Below are positions 16,520-25,579 of a stretch of DNA of 64,000 nucleotides, one piece after another. Origin of the DNA: RH-AL1 sp964247745 (GTDB lineage: Bacteria > Pseudomonadota > Alphaproteobacteria > Rhizobiales > Beijerinckiaceae); contig CAXTVT010000006.1 of assembly GCA_964247745.1 (NCBI GenBank), positions 11,887 to 75,886 on the forward strand, given 5' to 3'. A model generated the notes under the pieces. That model was not told the DNA's origin. It worked only from the letters and a program-made list of their open reading frames with translations, and ran no database searches. Both the position numbers and the translations under genes were made by a program. Position 1 is the stretch's first letter. Each line of letters starts with the position of its first letter.

Positions 16520-17281
16520 ATGACGCTTCGGTCCAAGCGCCCGTCCTCCCCGTCGCGCGTTCTCGCTCTGGCGTTGCTCGGCGCCGGCCTCGTCGCCACG
16601 CCGGCGCTCGCCGCCAAGAAGAAGCCGGCGGCTCCCGCTGCGCCGGCCGCGGACGCGCCCACCGTCCAGCCGAACGCCCCCGCCGCGCCGCCACCGGGCG
16701 CTGCGAACAATCGCCTGCCCCTGGTCGCGACCCAGCAGAACTGGACCAAGGTGTGCGGCAAGGACCCTTCGGCCAACAAGCAGGTGTGCTACACCACCCG
16801 CGACTTCTCGGCCGAGGCCGGCAAGCCTCCGGTGCTGGCGCTCGCGGTCTACGACATCCAGGGTGATGACCAGCGTATCGTCCGCATGTTGATGCCGATC
16901 GGCCTGATGCTGCGCCCGGGCTTTCGCTTCACGGTCGAGGGCCAGCCGCCGATCGACGGCACCTACGAGATCTGCTTCCCGAATGGTTGCTTCGCCGAGG
17001 CCAAGGTCAAGGGCAGCATGCTCGATGCCATGAAGAAGGCGAAGAGCGTCGACGTGAACGTTCGCAATCGCGATAGCGCCGAGGTCATCTTCCAGGTGCC
17101 GCTCGACGGTTTCGGCCCCGCGTTCGACGGGCCGGCGATCGACCCGAAGGTCTTGCAGGATCAGCAGCAGAAGCTGCAAGCCGAGCTCCAGAAGCGCGCC
17201 GAGGACGAGCGCAAGAAGCTCGAGGCCAACAAAGGCGCGCCGAACCCCGCCGGAGGAGCCGCCCTACCGGGCGCCAAGTAG
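16520..17281 (+). CDS. Invasion-associated locus B (IalB) family secreted protein
   Basis: A 253-aa exported protein. An N-terminal basic stretch and hydrophobic core end in ATPALAA, a probable signal peptidase site near residue 31, followed by an Ala/Pro-rich linker. The IalB domain follows: WTKVCGKDPSANKQVCYT, LMLRPGFRF, YEICFPNGCFAEAKV. Four cysteines in two pairs suggest periplasmic disulfides. The Lys/Glu-rich C-terminus (QQQKLQAELQKRAEDERKK) is probably coiled-coil. ATG 16520 lies 9 bases after AAGGA and is preferred over GTG 16493. The family is named for a Bartonella invasion factor, but it is widespread in free-living alphaproteobacteria and does not imply pathogenicity. Confidence 0.88.
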   Translation: MTLRSKRPSSPSRVLALALLGAGLVATPALAAKKKPAAPAAPAADAPTVQPNAPAAPPPGAANNRLPLVATQQNWTKVCGKDPSANKQVCYTTRDFSAEAGKPPVLALAVYDIQGDDQRIVRMLMPIGLMLRPGFRFTVEGQPPIDGTYEICFPNGCFAEAKVKGSMLDAMKKAKSVDVNVRNRDSAEVIFQVPLDGFGPAFDGPAIDPKVLQDQQQKLQAELQKRAEDERKKLEANKGAPNPAGGAALPGAK

Positions 17282-17442
17282 GTTGTCGGGCGTCCGATCG
17301 TCTTTCGGGTACCAAGCAGCTTAGGTTCGGCTCGCGCCAGGGCGAAGCCCGAGGTGACCGCCATCTCGGACGGCGTCTGACAAGGCCGGAACTCGTTGCG
17401 CCGGGTTAGACGCGCGAGCGCATCCTCCCGGCGGACTTGGCG

Positions 17443-17697
17443 TCAACGTTTCTTGCGGGGTGGCGCGGGACGCGCTTCCTTGGGACCTTTCTTCTCGACC
17501 GTCACGGGCTTCTTGCGTGGCGGGATCTGCGTCACCGGCTTGCTGACGTCGCCTTGCTGGCCTTCCATGCTGGGCATCGGTGGCATCTTAGGCTCGGGAG
17601 CGGCCGCTGGCGGTTGCTGGGCCGCGACGGAGTTGCAGAACGGGATCGTCGCGACGACCAAGCCGGTGACAAAAAGGGGCACGAGGGTCCGCGTCAT
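17443..17697 (-). CDS. Small secreted proline/lysine-rich protein
   Basis: An 84-residue reading frame with a convincing signal peptide (hydrophobic core LVPLFVTGLVVATIPF, cleavage after SVAA near residue 26). The mature part is dominated by Pro, Lys and Glu, ending PRKKR. GGAG lies 8 bases upstream of the ATG at 17695-17697. No family is recognised. The low-complexity mature region suggests an envelope- or polyanion-interacting peptide. It is divergently oriented to the fatty-acid hydroxylase across 218 bp. Confidence 0.6.
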   Translation of the reverse strand: MTRTLVPLFVTGLVVATIPFCNSVAAQQPPAAAPEPKMPPMPSMEGQQGDVSKPVTQIPPRKKPVTVEKKGPKEARPAPPRKKR

Positions 17698-17915
17698 CCA
17701 TCACTCCGGGCTCGACGAGCCGACGTGGTGCCGCCGGTCGTCGAATCGTTGAGGAATGTACTATCGTCCGTTTTGTTGCCTGCAAGCTGGACTCGTTCGA
17801 GGCCGACACAATCTCGCCTTCGCCTTGCAACGGAGTGTTGCGCGATGTGACTTGATCCTCGCCTTGCGGCAGGGCTACATCCGATGATCCAGGGCAGCAT
17901 GGGCGGGCAGGGCGG

Positions 17916-18560
17916 ATGACGGCGACCGATCATGGGTTTGCGCGCGAGGCGGATCGTCTCTCGGCGTCGCCCCGGCTGTTCGACAATGCGCTTCTCGACA
18001 GGCTCTCGCGCGTGCATTGGACCATGCCGCTCATCGTCTACGTGCCGATCATCGCCGTGCTCGCGGTTCTTTCCTTCCAAGCCGTCGCGCCGCTCGTCGC
18101 CCCTGCGATGATCGTCACCGGTTACCTCATCTGGACGCTGATCGAATATTTCGGCCATCGTTATCTGTTTCATTGGGAGTTCCCCGGCGCATTCGGGCGG
18201 CGGATCCACTTTTTGATCCACGGCGTGCATCACGATCATCCCAACGATCCATTGCGCCTCGTGATGCCGATCCTGCTCTCCGGCCCGATCATGATCATCG
18301 CCTTCTTCGTAGCGACGCTGCTCTTCGGTGCGACGCTGCGTCTGCCGGCGCTCGTCGGCTTCATTTCCGGCTACCTGGCGTACGACATGGTGCATTTCTA
18401 CACGCATCACGCGGCGCCGACGACCAAGCTCGGCCTGATGCTGCGCCGCCTCCACCTGATGCACCACTTCCGCGATCACGATAAGGGTTTCGGCGTCAGC
18501 GCCCCCTACTGGGACTACGTGTTCGGCACGATCGAGACGAAGCCGGTTCGCCGATCCTAG
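17916..18560 (+). CDS. Sterol desaturase/fatty-acid 2-hydroxylase superfamily protein
   Basis: A di-iron membrane hydroxylase of 214 aa. The histidine clusters follow the FA2H/Scs7 pattern: HRYLFH at 81-86, HFLIHGVHHDH at 98-108, HFYTHH at 160-165 and HLMHHFRDH at 180-188, with membrane helices near 40-76 and 118-156. FA2H-type enzymes put a 2-hydroxyl on acyl chains, often of sphingolipids. A ceramide-type operon lies at 43-46.7 kb, so both could act on the same lipids, though they are unlinked. The ATG lies downstream of GGGCGGGCAGGGCGG without a clean Shine-Dalgarno. Family assignment is firm; the substrate is inferred. Confidence 0.85.
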   Translation: MTATDHGFAREADRLSASPRLFDNALLDRLSRVHWTMPLIVYVPIIAVLAVLSFQAVAPLVAPAMIVTGYLIWTLIEYFGHRYLFHWEFPGAFGRRIHFLIHGVHHDHPNDPLRLVMPILLSGPIMIIAFFVATLLFGATLRLPALVGFISGYLAYDMVHFYTHHAAPTTKLGLMLRRLHLMHHFRDHDKGFGVSAPYWDYVFGTIETKPVRRS

Positions 18561-18600
18561 GTCGGTCGGCGGTCTCACCTGGTCGCTTCTTCTAAAGCCG

Positions 18601-20088
18601 TCAGACCAGGCTGCGCGACGCGGTACGGACTTTTCGCGTCGCGTCGTCGACGAAGTCGGTGGCGACGGCGATGCGCGACATGCTGCCCGTGATCGCCGTC
18701 GCGCTTTGCGAGACCGTCCTCATCCCAACCGACATGCTGCGCATCACGTCCGACTGCTCGGCGATTGTCGAGGTGATCTCGATCGAGAGGGCGTTGAGCG
18801 CGGCGATCGTTTCGGTGATGGAAGCGATGGCGCCTGCCGCCTGACCCGCCGCCTGCTGCACGCTCACGATCTGCGCCGTGACCTGTTCGGTCGCCCGCTT
18901 GGTCTGGTTCGCCAGCGCCTTGACCTCCTGTGCGACGACGGCGAACCCCCGACCCGCGTCGCCCGACCGCGCGGCTTCGATGGTTGCGTTGAGCGCGAGT
19001 AGATCGGTCTGGCTGGCGATCCCCCGGATCAGCGCGATCGCCTGTTCGATGCGGGCGGCATGCTGCCCGAGCTCGCCCATCAGGCTCGTCGTCACGATCG
19101 TCTCGTCGACCGCGCGGCCGAGGATCGTCGTCGCCTGCGAGATCTGAACGCCGATGCGATCCGCGGACTGGAAGAGGTGGTCGGCGCCGACGACCACCGC
19201 TTCCACGTCGGAGCGGACCGCGACGGCGGTCGATGACGCATCGGACGCCTGGCGCGCGACGTCGCTGGCGGCTTCCGCGATGCCGTTGAGGTCCTCCGCC
19301 ACGACCTTTTGAAGGTCTTCCCTTCGCCGATGCTCCCTCACCTGGTTCGTGATGTCGGCCGCGAATTTGACGATCTTGATCGGACGACCGTCGCGATCGG
19401 TGATGGGATTGTAGGTCGCCTGAATGAAGACCTCGCGGCCCTCCTTTCCGATCCGCTGGAACTCGCCGGCCTGGTAGATCCCGCTCCGCAGGCGATTCCA
19501 GAAGGTTCGGTAGGCTTGGCTCTCGACCGTCGCCGCATCGACGAACATGCGGTGATGGCGACCTCGGACCTCCTCGAGACGGTAGCCGAAGGCATCCAGG
19601 AATTTTTCGTTGGCGGACAGGATCGTGCCGTCGAGCTCGAACTCGATCACGCATTGCGATTGCCGCAACGCCTTGATCTGTCCCTCGTCGTCCATCGCGA
19701 GCCGCGTCGCGGCCGTGATATCCGTCGCGATCTTCACGATCTTCACGGGCTTGCCGCCGGCACCGAGGATCGGATTGTACGAGGCCTTGATGTAGAGGAA
19801 GCGGCCATCCTTGCCGAGCCGTTTGAACTCGGCCTGCTGGAAGCGACCGGCGCGGAGTTGTCGCCACAGCTCGGTATCGACGGCCTTGGCTCCCGCTCCC
19901 GGATCCACGAACATCGCGTGCGTCCGGCCGATCACCTCGTCGGCGCCGTAGCCGAACAAGGCCAGGAAATTATCGTTGGCGGACAAGATCGTCCCGTCGA
20001 TCGCGAACGATGCCACGGCCTGCGAGCGATGGACGGCCTCGACCAGCGCGCGCCGCTCCCGACTCTCGACAACCAGACCTCCGAACAT
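18601..20088 (-). CDS. Soluble methyl-accepting chemotaxis protein with two PAS domains
   Basis: A 495-aa cytoplasmic receptor with no transmembrane segment. Two near-identical PAS/PAC repeats occupy roughly 22-130 and 145-252, each with GTILSAN, FGY and YNPI. They are followed by a coiled-coil signalling domain whose hairpin tip is QTDLLALNATIEAARSGDAG near 365-384. The PAS repeats suggest redox or ligand sensing through a bound cofactor, possibly flavin or heme; no diagnostic residue was identified. It would control a CheA/CheW complex encoded elsewhere. No CheR-docking C-terminal pentapeptide is visible. Confidence 0.92.
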   Translation of the reverse strand: MFGGLVVESRERRALVEAVHRSQAVASFAIDGTILSANDNFLALFGYGADEVIGRTHAMFVDPGAGAKAVDTELWRQLRAGRFQQAEFKRLGKDGRFLYIKASYNPILGAGGKPVKIVKIATDITAATRLAMDDEGQIKALRQSQCVIEFELDGTILSANEKFLDAFGYRLEEVRGRHHRMFVDAATVESQAYRTFWNRLRSGIYQAGEFQRIGKEGREVFIQATYNPITDRDGRPIKIVKFAADITNQVREHRRREDLQKVVAEDLNGIAEAASDVARQASDASSTAVAVRSDVEAVVVGADHLFQSADRIGVQISQATTILGRAVDETIVTTSLMGELGQHAARIEQAIALIRGIASQTDLLALNATIEAARSGDAGRGFAVVAQEVKALANQTKRATEQVTAQIVSVQQAAGQAAGAIASITETIAALNALSIEITSTIAEQSDVMRSMSVGMRTVSQSATAITGSMSRIAVATDFVDDATRKVRTASRSLV

Positions 20089-20260
20089 CCCATGGCTCCA
20101 GGGGACGGTGCCCCGCAGGCCGTTCTACCCTCATTTGAATAAAGAAGACTGACCATCCGCGCATCGACGCGATGCGGCGCTGCTGCCTTTTTGCTGCCGC
20201 GCTTCGCGTGCTAAAAAGACCCACTGGTACGGATACGGTCCGGCAGGCTCAGGAGCCTCA

Positions 20261-21445
20261 ATGAAGCGCGCGGTCAAGACTCTCATCTTCGTGGCCGTCT
20301 TCGTGGTCCTCGGCAGCCTCTCGGCCGCGCTGTACCACTTCCACTTCGACATGAAGCCCGGGATCATCAAAGGCATCATCGCTTCGATGGCGCCGCCGCC
20401 GACCAGCGTCGCCGCCACCACGGCCAAGCAGGACCGGTGGGTGCCCGGACTCTTCGCCGTGGGCAGCGCCCGTGCCTACCAAGGCATCGACGTCGCTTCG
20501 CAGCTCGGCGGCGTCGTGGCGGCGATCCACATCGGCTCGGGCCAGGACGTCGAGAAGGGCGCGCCGCTCTACGACCTCGACACAGGCCCCGAGCACGCCG
20601 ACCTCAAGAGTTTCTCGGCCATCCTGAAGAACGCCGACATCGCGCTGACGCGCCAGCAGCAGCTGATCACTGGAGGCAACACGGCCCGCGCCAATCTCGA
20701 TTCTGCCGAAGCCGCGCGCGACCAGGCTCAGGCTTCGGTCGAGCGCGTGAGGGCGATCATCGCGCAGAAGACGCTGCTGGCGCCGTTCGCGGGCCGGCTC
20801 GGCATCCGTAAGCTCGACATCGGCCAATATTCTTCCCCCGGCACCAGCCTGATCACGCTGCAACAGCTCGATCCGATCTTCGTCGATTTTCCCGTGCCCG
20901 AGCAGTCGCTCGCCAAGCTGAAGTACGGCGAAGAGGTCGACGTGAAGGTCGACGCCTATCCGGGCACGACCTTCAGCGGCAAGATCGACCTCGTCGACGC
21001 GCGGATCGCCTCTGAGAGTCGCTCCGTCATGGTACGGGCGTTGTTCGCCAATCCGGACAAGCGGCTGCTGCCCGGCATGTTCGCCAACGTCGAGGTGATC
21101 GCGGGCGAGCCGGCCCCGGTGGTGGTGCTGCCGCGTACGGCTGTGAGCTTCTCGCTGTACGGCGACAGCGTCTACGTGCTGACGCCGAAGCAGCCGGCAG
21201 CGAAACCGGGTAGCGCGCAGGCAGCCGAGGCGCCCAAGGACGCCTCCGGCAAGCCGATCATGGAAGCGACGCGACGCTTCGTACGGACCGGCGAGGTCAA
21301 GGGCGACGAGGTCGCGATCCTCGACGGCGTGAAGCCGGGCGAGCGCGTGATCGCGGAAGGCCAGATCAAACTGCAGAACGGGGCGAGCGTGGTGGTCGAC
21401 CCCGATGCGCGCCTGATCGCCCCCGCCGTCCTGCCGAAGGAGTAG
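20261..21445 (+). CDS. RND efflux periplasmic adaptor (membrane fusion protein)
   Basis: An adaptor of 394 aa bridging an RND pump and an outer-membrane channel. It has an N-terminal membrane anchor (about 7-27), a biotinyl-lipoyl half (IDVASQLGGVVAAIHIGSG), a coiled-coil hairpin of around 65 residues, and the returning lipoyl half LLAPFAGRLGIRKLDIGQY. Beta-barrel and membrane-proximal domains follow. The gap to the pump gene is 4 bp, so they are one operon. No regulator or OMP gene is adjacent, implying a TolC-like partner elsewhere. Substrate unknown. Confidence 0.93.
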   Translation: MKRAVKTLIFVAVFVVLGSLSAALYHFHFDMKPGIIKGIIASMAPPPTSVAATTAKQDRWVPGLFAVGSARAYQGIDVASQLGGVVAAIHIGSGQDVEKGAPLYDLDTGPEHADLKSFSAILKNADIALTRQQQLITGGNTARANLDSAEAARDQAQASVERVRAIIAQKTLLAPFAGRLGIRKLDIGQYSSPGTSLITLQQLDPIFVDFPVPEQSLAKLKYGEEVDVKVDAYPGTTFSGKIDLVDARIASESRSVMVRALFANPDKRLLPGMFANVEVIAGEPAPVVVLPRTAVSFSLYGDSVYVLTPKQPAAKPGSAQAAEAPKDASGKPIMEATRRFVRTGEVKGDEVAILDGVKPGERVIAEGQIKLQNGASVVVDPDARLIAPAVLPKE

Positions 21446-21449
21446 GGCG

Positions 21450-24400
21450 ATGCGCGGCTCCTTCACCGATCTTTTCATCCGCCGGCCGGTACTGGCCAGC
21501 GTGGTCAGCTTGCTGATCCTGTTCGTCGGTTTGGCGGCATTTTCCAAGCTGCAGATTCGCCAGTACCCGCAGCTCGAGTCGACTTCGATCACGGTCACCA
21601 CGACCTATCCCGGCGCCAATTCCGACGTGATCAAGGGCTTCATCACGACGCCGATCGCGCAGGCCGTGGCCTCCGCGGAGGGCGTCGACACTCTGGTCTC
21701 GAACTCGCAGCAGAACGTCTCCACGATCACGCTGAACCTGCGCCTCAACGCCAACGCGGACCGCGCGGTGGCCGACGTTCTCTCCAAGATCGCACAGGTG
21801 AAGTACCAGCTCCCGCGCGAGGCGCAGGACCCGGTGGTGATCAAGAAGACCGGCGATTCCACCGCGCTGATGTATCTGTCGTTCAATTCGACCGTGCTCA
21901 CCCTGCCGCAGATCACCGACTATCTGACGCGGGTGATCCAGCCTCGCCTGCAGACCATCGACGGGGTTGCCTCGGCCGACATCCTCGGCGGCCAGACCTT
22001 CGCGATGCGCGTCTGGCTCGACCCGGCCAAGATGGCGGCGCGCAACATCACCGCCACCGATGTGAAGAACGCGCTGGCCGCCAACAACTTCACCTCCGCC
22101 GCCGGCCAGGTGAAGGGCGACTTCACACAGACCTCGATCAACGCGCTGACCTCGCTCGATTCGGCGCGGGCCTTCGCGCAGCTCGTGATCGCCAATCACG
22201 GCGACGCGCTGATCCGCATCGCCGACATCGCCACCACCGAACTCGGACCGGAATCGGTCGACTCGTCCTCGGTGTTCGACGGGCAGAAGGCGGTGTTCAT
22301 CGGCATCAACGCGACGCCGACGGCAAACCCGCTCGAGGTCATCACGGCGGTGCGCCACGAGCTGCCGCAGGTCCAGGCCGATCTGCCGGCGGGGCTGACG
22401 GCGGCGATCGGCTACGACGCCACCAAGTTCATCCGCGCCTCCATCGCCGAGGTCGAGAAGACGCTGGCCGAGGCGGCGATCATCGTCATCGTCGTGATCT
22501 TCCTGTTCCTCGGCAGCCTGCGCGCGACGCTGGTGCCGATCGTCACCATCCCGCTGTCGCTGATCGGCGTGATGATCATGCTGCTGGCGCTCGGCTACTC
22601 GATCAACCTGCTGACCCTGTTGGCCTTGGTGCTCTCCATCGGCCTGGTGGTCGACGACGCCATCGTGGTGGTCGAGAACATCTATCGCCACATCGAGGAG
22701 GGTCTGACGCCTTACGATGCCTCGCTGCGTGGCGCGCGCGAGATCACCGGGCCGGTGATCTCGATGACGATCACGCTCGCCGCCGTCTACGCGCCGATCG
22801 GTTTCGTCACCGGCCTTACGGGCGCGCTGTTTCGCGAGTTCGCCTTCACGCTCGCCGGTGCCGTCGTCGTCTCCGGCGTCATCGCGCTCACGCTGTCGCC
22901 GATGATGTGCTCGAAGCTCCTGAAGCCGCCGCCGCCGGAGGGTACCTTCTCCTTCGCGCGCCTGCTCGACCGCGTGTTCGACTTTTTCCGCCGTGTCTAC
23001 ACGCGGGTGCTGGTGCGCTCGCTGAACTTTCGCGCTCTCACCGTCCTGGTGCTCGTCGGCGTGCTCGGTCTCACCGCGATCCTCTTCGTGACGACGCCCA
23101 AGGAGCTGGCGCCGGAGGAGGACCAGGGCGTCATCTTCGGTCTAATCAAGGCGCCGCAGTACGGCAATCTCGACTACATCGAGAAGTCGACGGCGAAGCT
23201 GTGGGAGCAGGCCAAGGCTCTGCCCGAGACCGACCATCTCTTCGCGATCAACGGCTACCAGGGCGTGACGTCAGGCTTCGGCGGCATCATCCTCAAGAAC
23301 TGGGAGGACCGGCACCGCACGCAAAAGGAGGTGCTGACCGCCCTCTCGCCGAAGTTCGGCGAGATCACCGGCGCCAAGGTCGTCGGCTTCTCGCCTCCGG
23401 CCCTCCCGGGCTCCACCGGTGGACCGCCGCTGCAGTTCGTCGTGCGCTCGATCGGCAGCTACAAGGACATTGCCGACGTGATGGCCAAGATCGAGGATGC
23501 CGCGCGAAAAAGTGGCATGTTCATCTTCACCGACTCGGACCTGAAGTTCGACACGCCGCAATACGAATTCAAGATCGACGCCGCCAAGGCCAACCGGCTC
23601 GGCATCTCGATGTCCGACATCGGCTCGACGCTGGCGACGCTGCTCGGCGGCAACTACGTCAACCGCTTCAATCTCTACGGCCGTTCCTACGAAGTGATCC
23701 CGCAGGTGCCGCGCGAGTTCCGGCAATCGCCGGATTGGCTGACGCGCTATCAATTGCGCACGGCCGAAGGTGCGCTGGTGCCGCTGTCCACGGTCGCCAC
23801 CGTGTCGCAGACGGTGCAGCCCAACGCGCTGCCGACCTTCCAGCAGCTCAATTCCGCGACGCTGCAGGGCGTGCCGTTCCCCGGCCGCACGCTCGGGGAG
23901 GCGATCGACTTTCTGAAAGTCGAGGCCAAGAAGGTCATGCCGGAAGGCTTCTCCGTCGACTTCCAGGGCGAGAGCCGGCAGTTCGTGCAGGAGGGCGACA
24001 CGCTGCTGCTCACCTTCGTCTTCGCGTTGATCGTGATCTACCTCGTGCTCGCCGCGCAGTTCGAGAGCTTCCGCGACCCGTTCATCATCCTCATCGCGCT
24101 GCCGACCTCGATGTTCGGCGCCCTGCTTCCGCTGAACGTCCTCGGCATCGTCGGCATGGGCTCGATGAACATCTATTCCGAGATCGGACTCGTCACGCTG
24201 ATCGGTTTGATCTCCAAGCACGGCATCCTGCTGGTCGAATTCGCCAACCGTCTCCAGGAGGAGGGCATGAGCCGGCGTGCGGCGATCGAGGAGGCGGCCG
24301 GCGTGCGCCTGCGCCCGATCCTGATGACGACCGCCGCGATGGTCGTCGCCATGCTGCCGTTGATGATCGCGGAGGGCGCCGGCGCCCGCTCGCGCTTCGC

Positions 24401-24566
24401 CATCGGGATCGTGATCGCCTTCGGCATGTCGATCGGGACCCTGTTCACGCTGTTCGTGACGCCGGCGATCTACACCTTCATCGCCCGCGATCACTCGCGC
24501 GGCCGCGCGGTGCGCGAGCGTCACGATCCCGTGCCGCTGGTGCCGCACCGCGCCGCGGCGGAATAG
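21450..24566 (+). CDS. RND family multidrug efflux permease (HAE1-type)
   Basis: Proton-driven inner-membrane exporter of 1038 aa, the normal size for AcrB/MexB relatives. It has twelve helices, two large periplasmic loops, and the TM4 proton-relay segment LSIGLVVDDAIVVVENIYRH near 400-420. FRPxL-type motifs and the C-terminal GLISKHGILLVEFAN are also recognisable. It is probably trimeric with the adjacent adaptor. The C-terminus is Arg/His-rich and cytoplasmic. Exported compounds cannot be inferred from sequence. Confidence 0.95.
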   Translation: MRGSFTDLFIRRPVLASVVSLLILFVGLAAFSKLQIRQYPQLESTSITVTTTYPGANSDVIKGFITTPIAQAVASAEGVDTLVSNSQQNVSTITLNLRLNANADRAVADVLSKIAQVKYQLPREAQDPVVIKKTGDSTALMYLSFNSTVLTLPQITDYLTRVIQPRLQTIDGVASADILGGQTFAMRVWLDPAKMAARNITATDVKNALAANNFTSAAGQVKGDFTQTSINALTSLDSARAFAQLVIANHGDALIRIADIATTELGPESVDSSSVFDGQKAVFIGINATPTANPLEVITAVRHELPQVQADLPAGLTAAIGYDATKFIRASIAEVEKTLAEAAIIVIVVIFLFLGSLRATLVPIVTIPLSLIGVMIMLLALGYSINLLTLLALVLSIGLVVDDAIVVVENIYRHIEEGLTPYDASLRGAREITGPVISMTITLAAVYAPIGFVTGLTGALFREFAFTLAGAVVVSGVIALTLSPMMCSKLLKPPPPEGTFSFARLLDRVFDFFRRVYTRVLVRSLNFRALTVLVLVGVLGLTAILFVTTPKELAPEEDQGVIFGLIKAPQYGNLDYIEKSTAKLWEQAKALPETDHLFAINGYQGVTSGFGGIILKNWEDRHRTQKEVLTALSPKFGEITGAKVVGFSPPALPGSTGGPPLQFVVRSIGSYKDIADVMAKIEDAARKSGMFIFTDSDLKFDTPQYEFKIDAAKANRLGISMSDIGSTLATLLGGNYVNRFNLYGRSYEVIPQVPREFRQSPDWLTRYQLRTAEGALVPLSTVATVSQTVQPNALPTFQQLNSATLQGVPFPGRTLGEAIDFLKVEAKKVMPEGFSVDFQGESRQFVQEGDTLLLTFVFALIVIYLVLAAQFESFRDPFIILIALPTSMFGALLPLNVLGIVGMGSMNIYSEIGLVTLIGLISKHGILLVEFANRLQEEGMSRRAAIEEAAGVRLRPILMTTAAMVVAMLPLMIAEGAGARSRFAIGIVIAFGMSIGTLFTLFVTPAIYTFIARDHSRGRAVRERHDPVPLVPHRAAAE

Positions 24567-24616
24567 GCGCAGCCGGCGCCCGTTGGTCCGCGCGCCTCGC
24601 GGTGACATAAGCGGGC

Positions 24617-25579
24617 ATGCCCGCGCGCCGCATCCTCCTCGTCGCCACCCTGCGCAACGAGGGTCCCTACATCCTCGAATGGCTGGCCTATCATCGATCG
24701 ATCGGCTTCACCGATGTCCTGGTCTGCACCAACGACTGCATCGATGACTCGCCGGCTCTGCTCGATCGCCTGGCGGAACTCGGTCTTGTCGTGCACCTGC
24801 GCAGCAATCCCGCGTCGCAGCGCGAGGCCCAACTCGTCGCCTACACGCTCGCCGCGTCGCATCCGCTGACCGATGTCGCCGACTGGGCGATGGTGCTCGA
24901 CGGCGACGAGATCCTCAACGTCCATGTCGGCTCGGGACAGGTCAGCGATCTCATCGAGGCCGTGCCCGGAGCCACGGCGATCTGCGTCAACTGGCGGCTG
25001 TTCGGCAGTTCGGGCCACAAGCGGTGGTCGCCCGCGCTCGTCACGGAACGCTTCACCCGTGCCGCGCCGCTCGAGCACGGCGTCAACTGGCCCTACAAGA
25101 CGCTCTTCACCCGACTCGATGCCTACGGCTGCAAGCTGCTGTCGCATCAGCCGCGCTTTCCCCATGCTCCCGCACTCGCCGACCTGCGCTACGTCGATGG
25201 TGCCGGCCGCGTTTTGCCGGCCTGGTTCTACGACGAGTCGCGCAGCGAGTTCCTGCAATCGGCGCCCGGCACCGTGAGCTGGACGCTCGCCCAGGTGAAC
25301 CACTACAACACGCGCTCGCGCGACGACTATTTCGTCAAGCATCGCCGCGGCGGCGGCATCCCTGTCGATTGGGACCGCGACGGTTGCTGGCCGATCTTCG
25401 ACCGCAACGAGGAGCAGGACCTCACGGTCGCGGCGAAGCTGCCGGGGATGAAGCGCGGGCTTGCGGCCATGCGCGGGGATGCCGAGCTGGTCGCGCGCGA
25501 GGCACGCTGCCGCGAACTCTACGGCGCCCATGTCGCCGCGCTGAAGGCCAAGGCCGGCGCTGCTGAACCGAAGCCATGA
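24617..25579 (+). CDS. Glycosyltransferase family 2-like protein (Glyco_tranf_2_4 type)
   Basis: A 320-aa GT-A-like protein starting RRILLVATLRNEGPYILEWLAYHR, the signature of Glyco_tranf_2_4 members. A DxD-type motif lies in MVLDGDEILNV near 94-104. The following NWRLFGSSGHKRW and HYNTRS segments are conserved in the subgroup. There are no membrane helices. Its stop overlaps the next start (ATGA), so the two genes form a coupled pair. It lies 50 bp after the RND pump and may be cotranscribed with it. Acceptor and donor are unknown. Confidence 0.8.
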   Translation: MPARRILLVATLRNEGPYILEWLAYHRSIGFTDVLVCTNDCIDDSPALLDRLAELGLVVHLRSNPASQREAQLVAYTLAASHPLTDVADWAMVLDGDEILNVHVGSGQVSDLIEAVPGATAICVNWRLFGSSGHKRWSPALVTERFTRAAPLEHGVNWPYKTLFTRLDAYGCKLLSHQPRFPHAPALADLRYVDGAGRVLPAWFYDESRSEFLQSAPGTVSWTLAQVNHYNTRSRDDYFVKHRRGGGIPVDWDRDGCWPIFDRNEEQDLTVAAKLPGMKRGLAAMRGDAELVAREARCRELYGAHVAALKAKAGAAEPKP

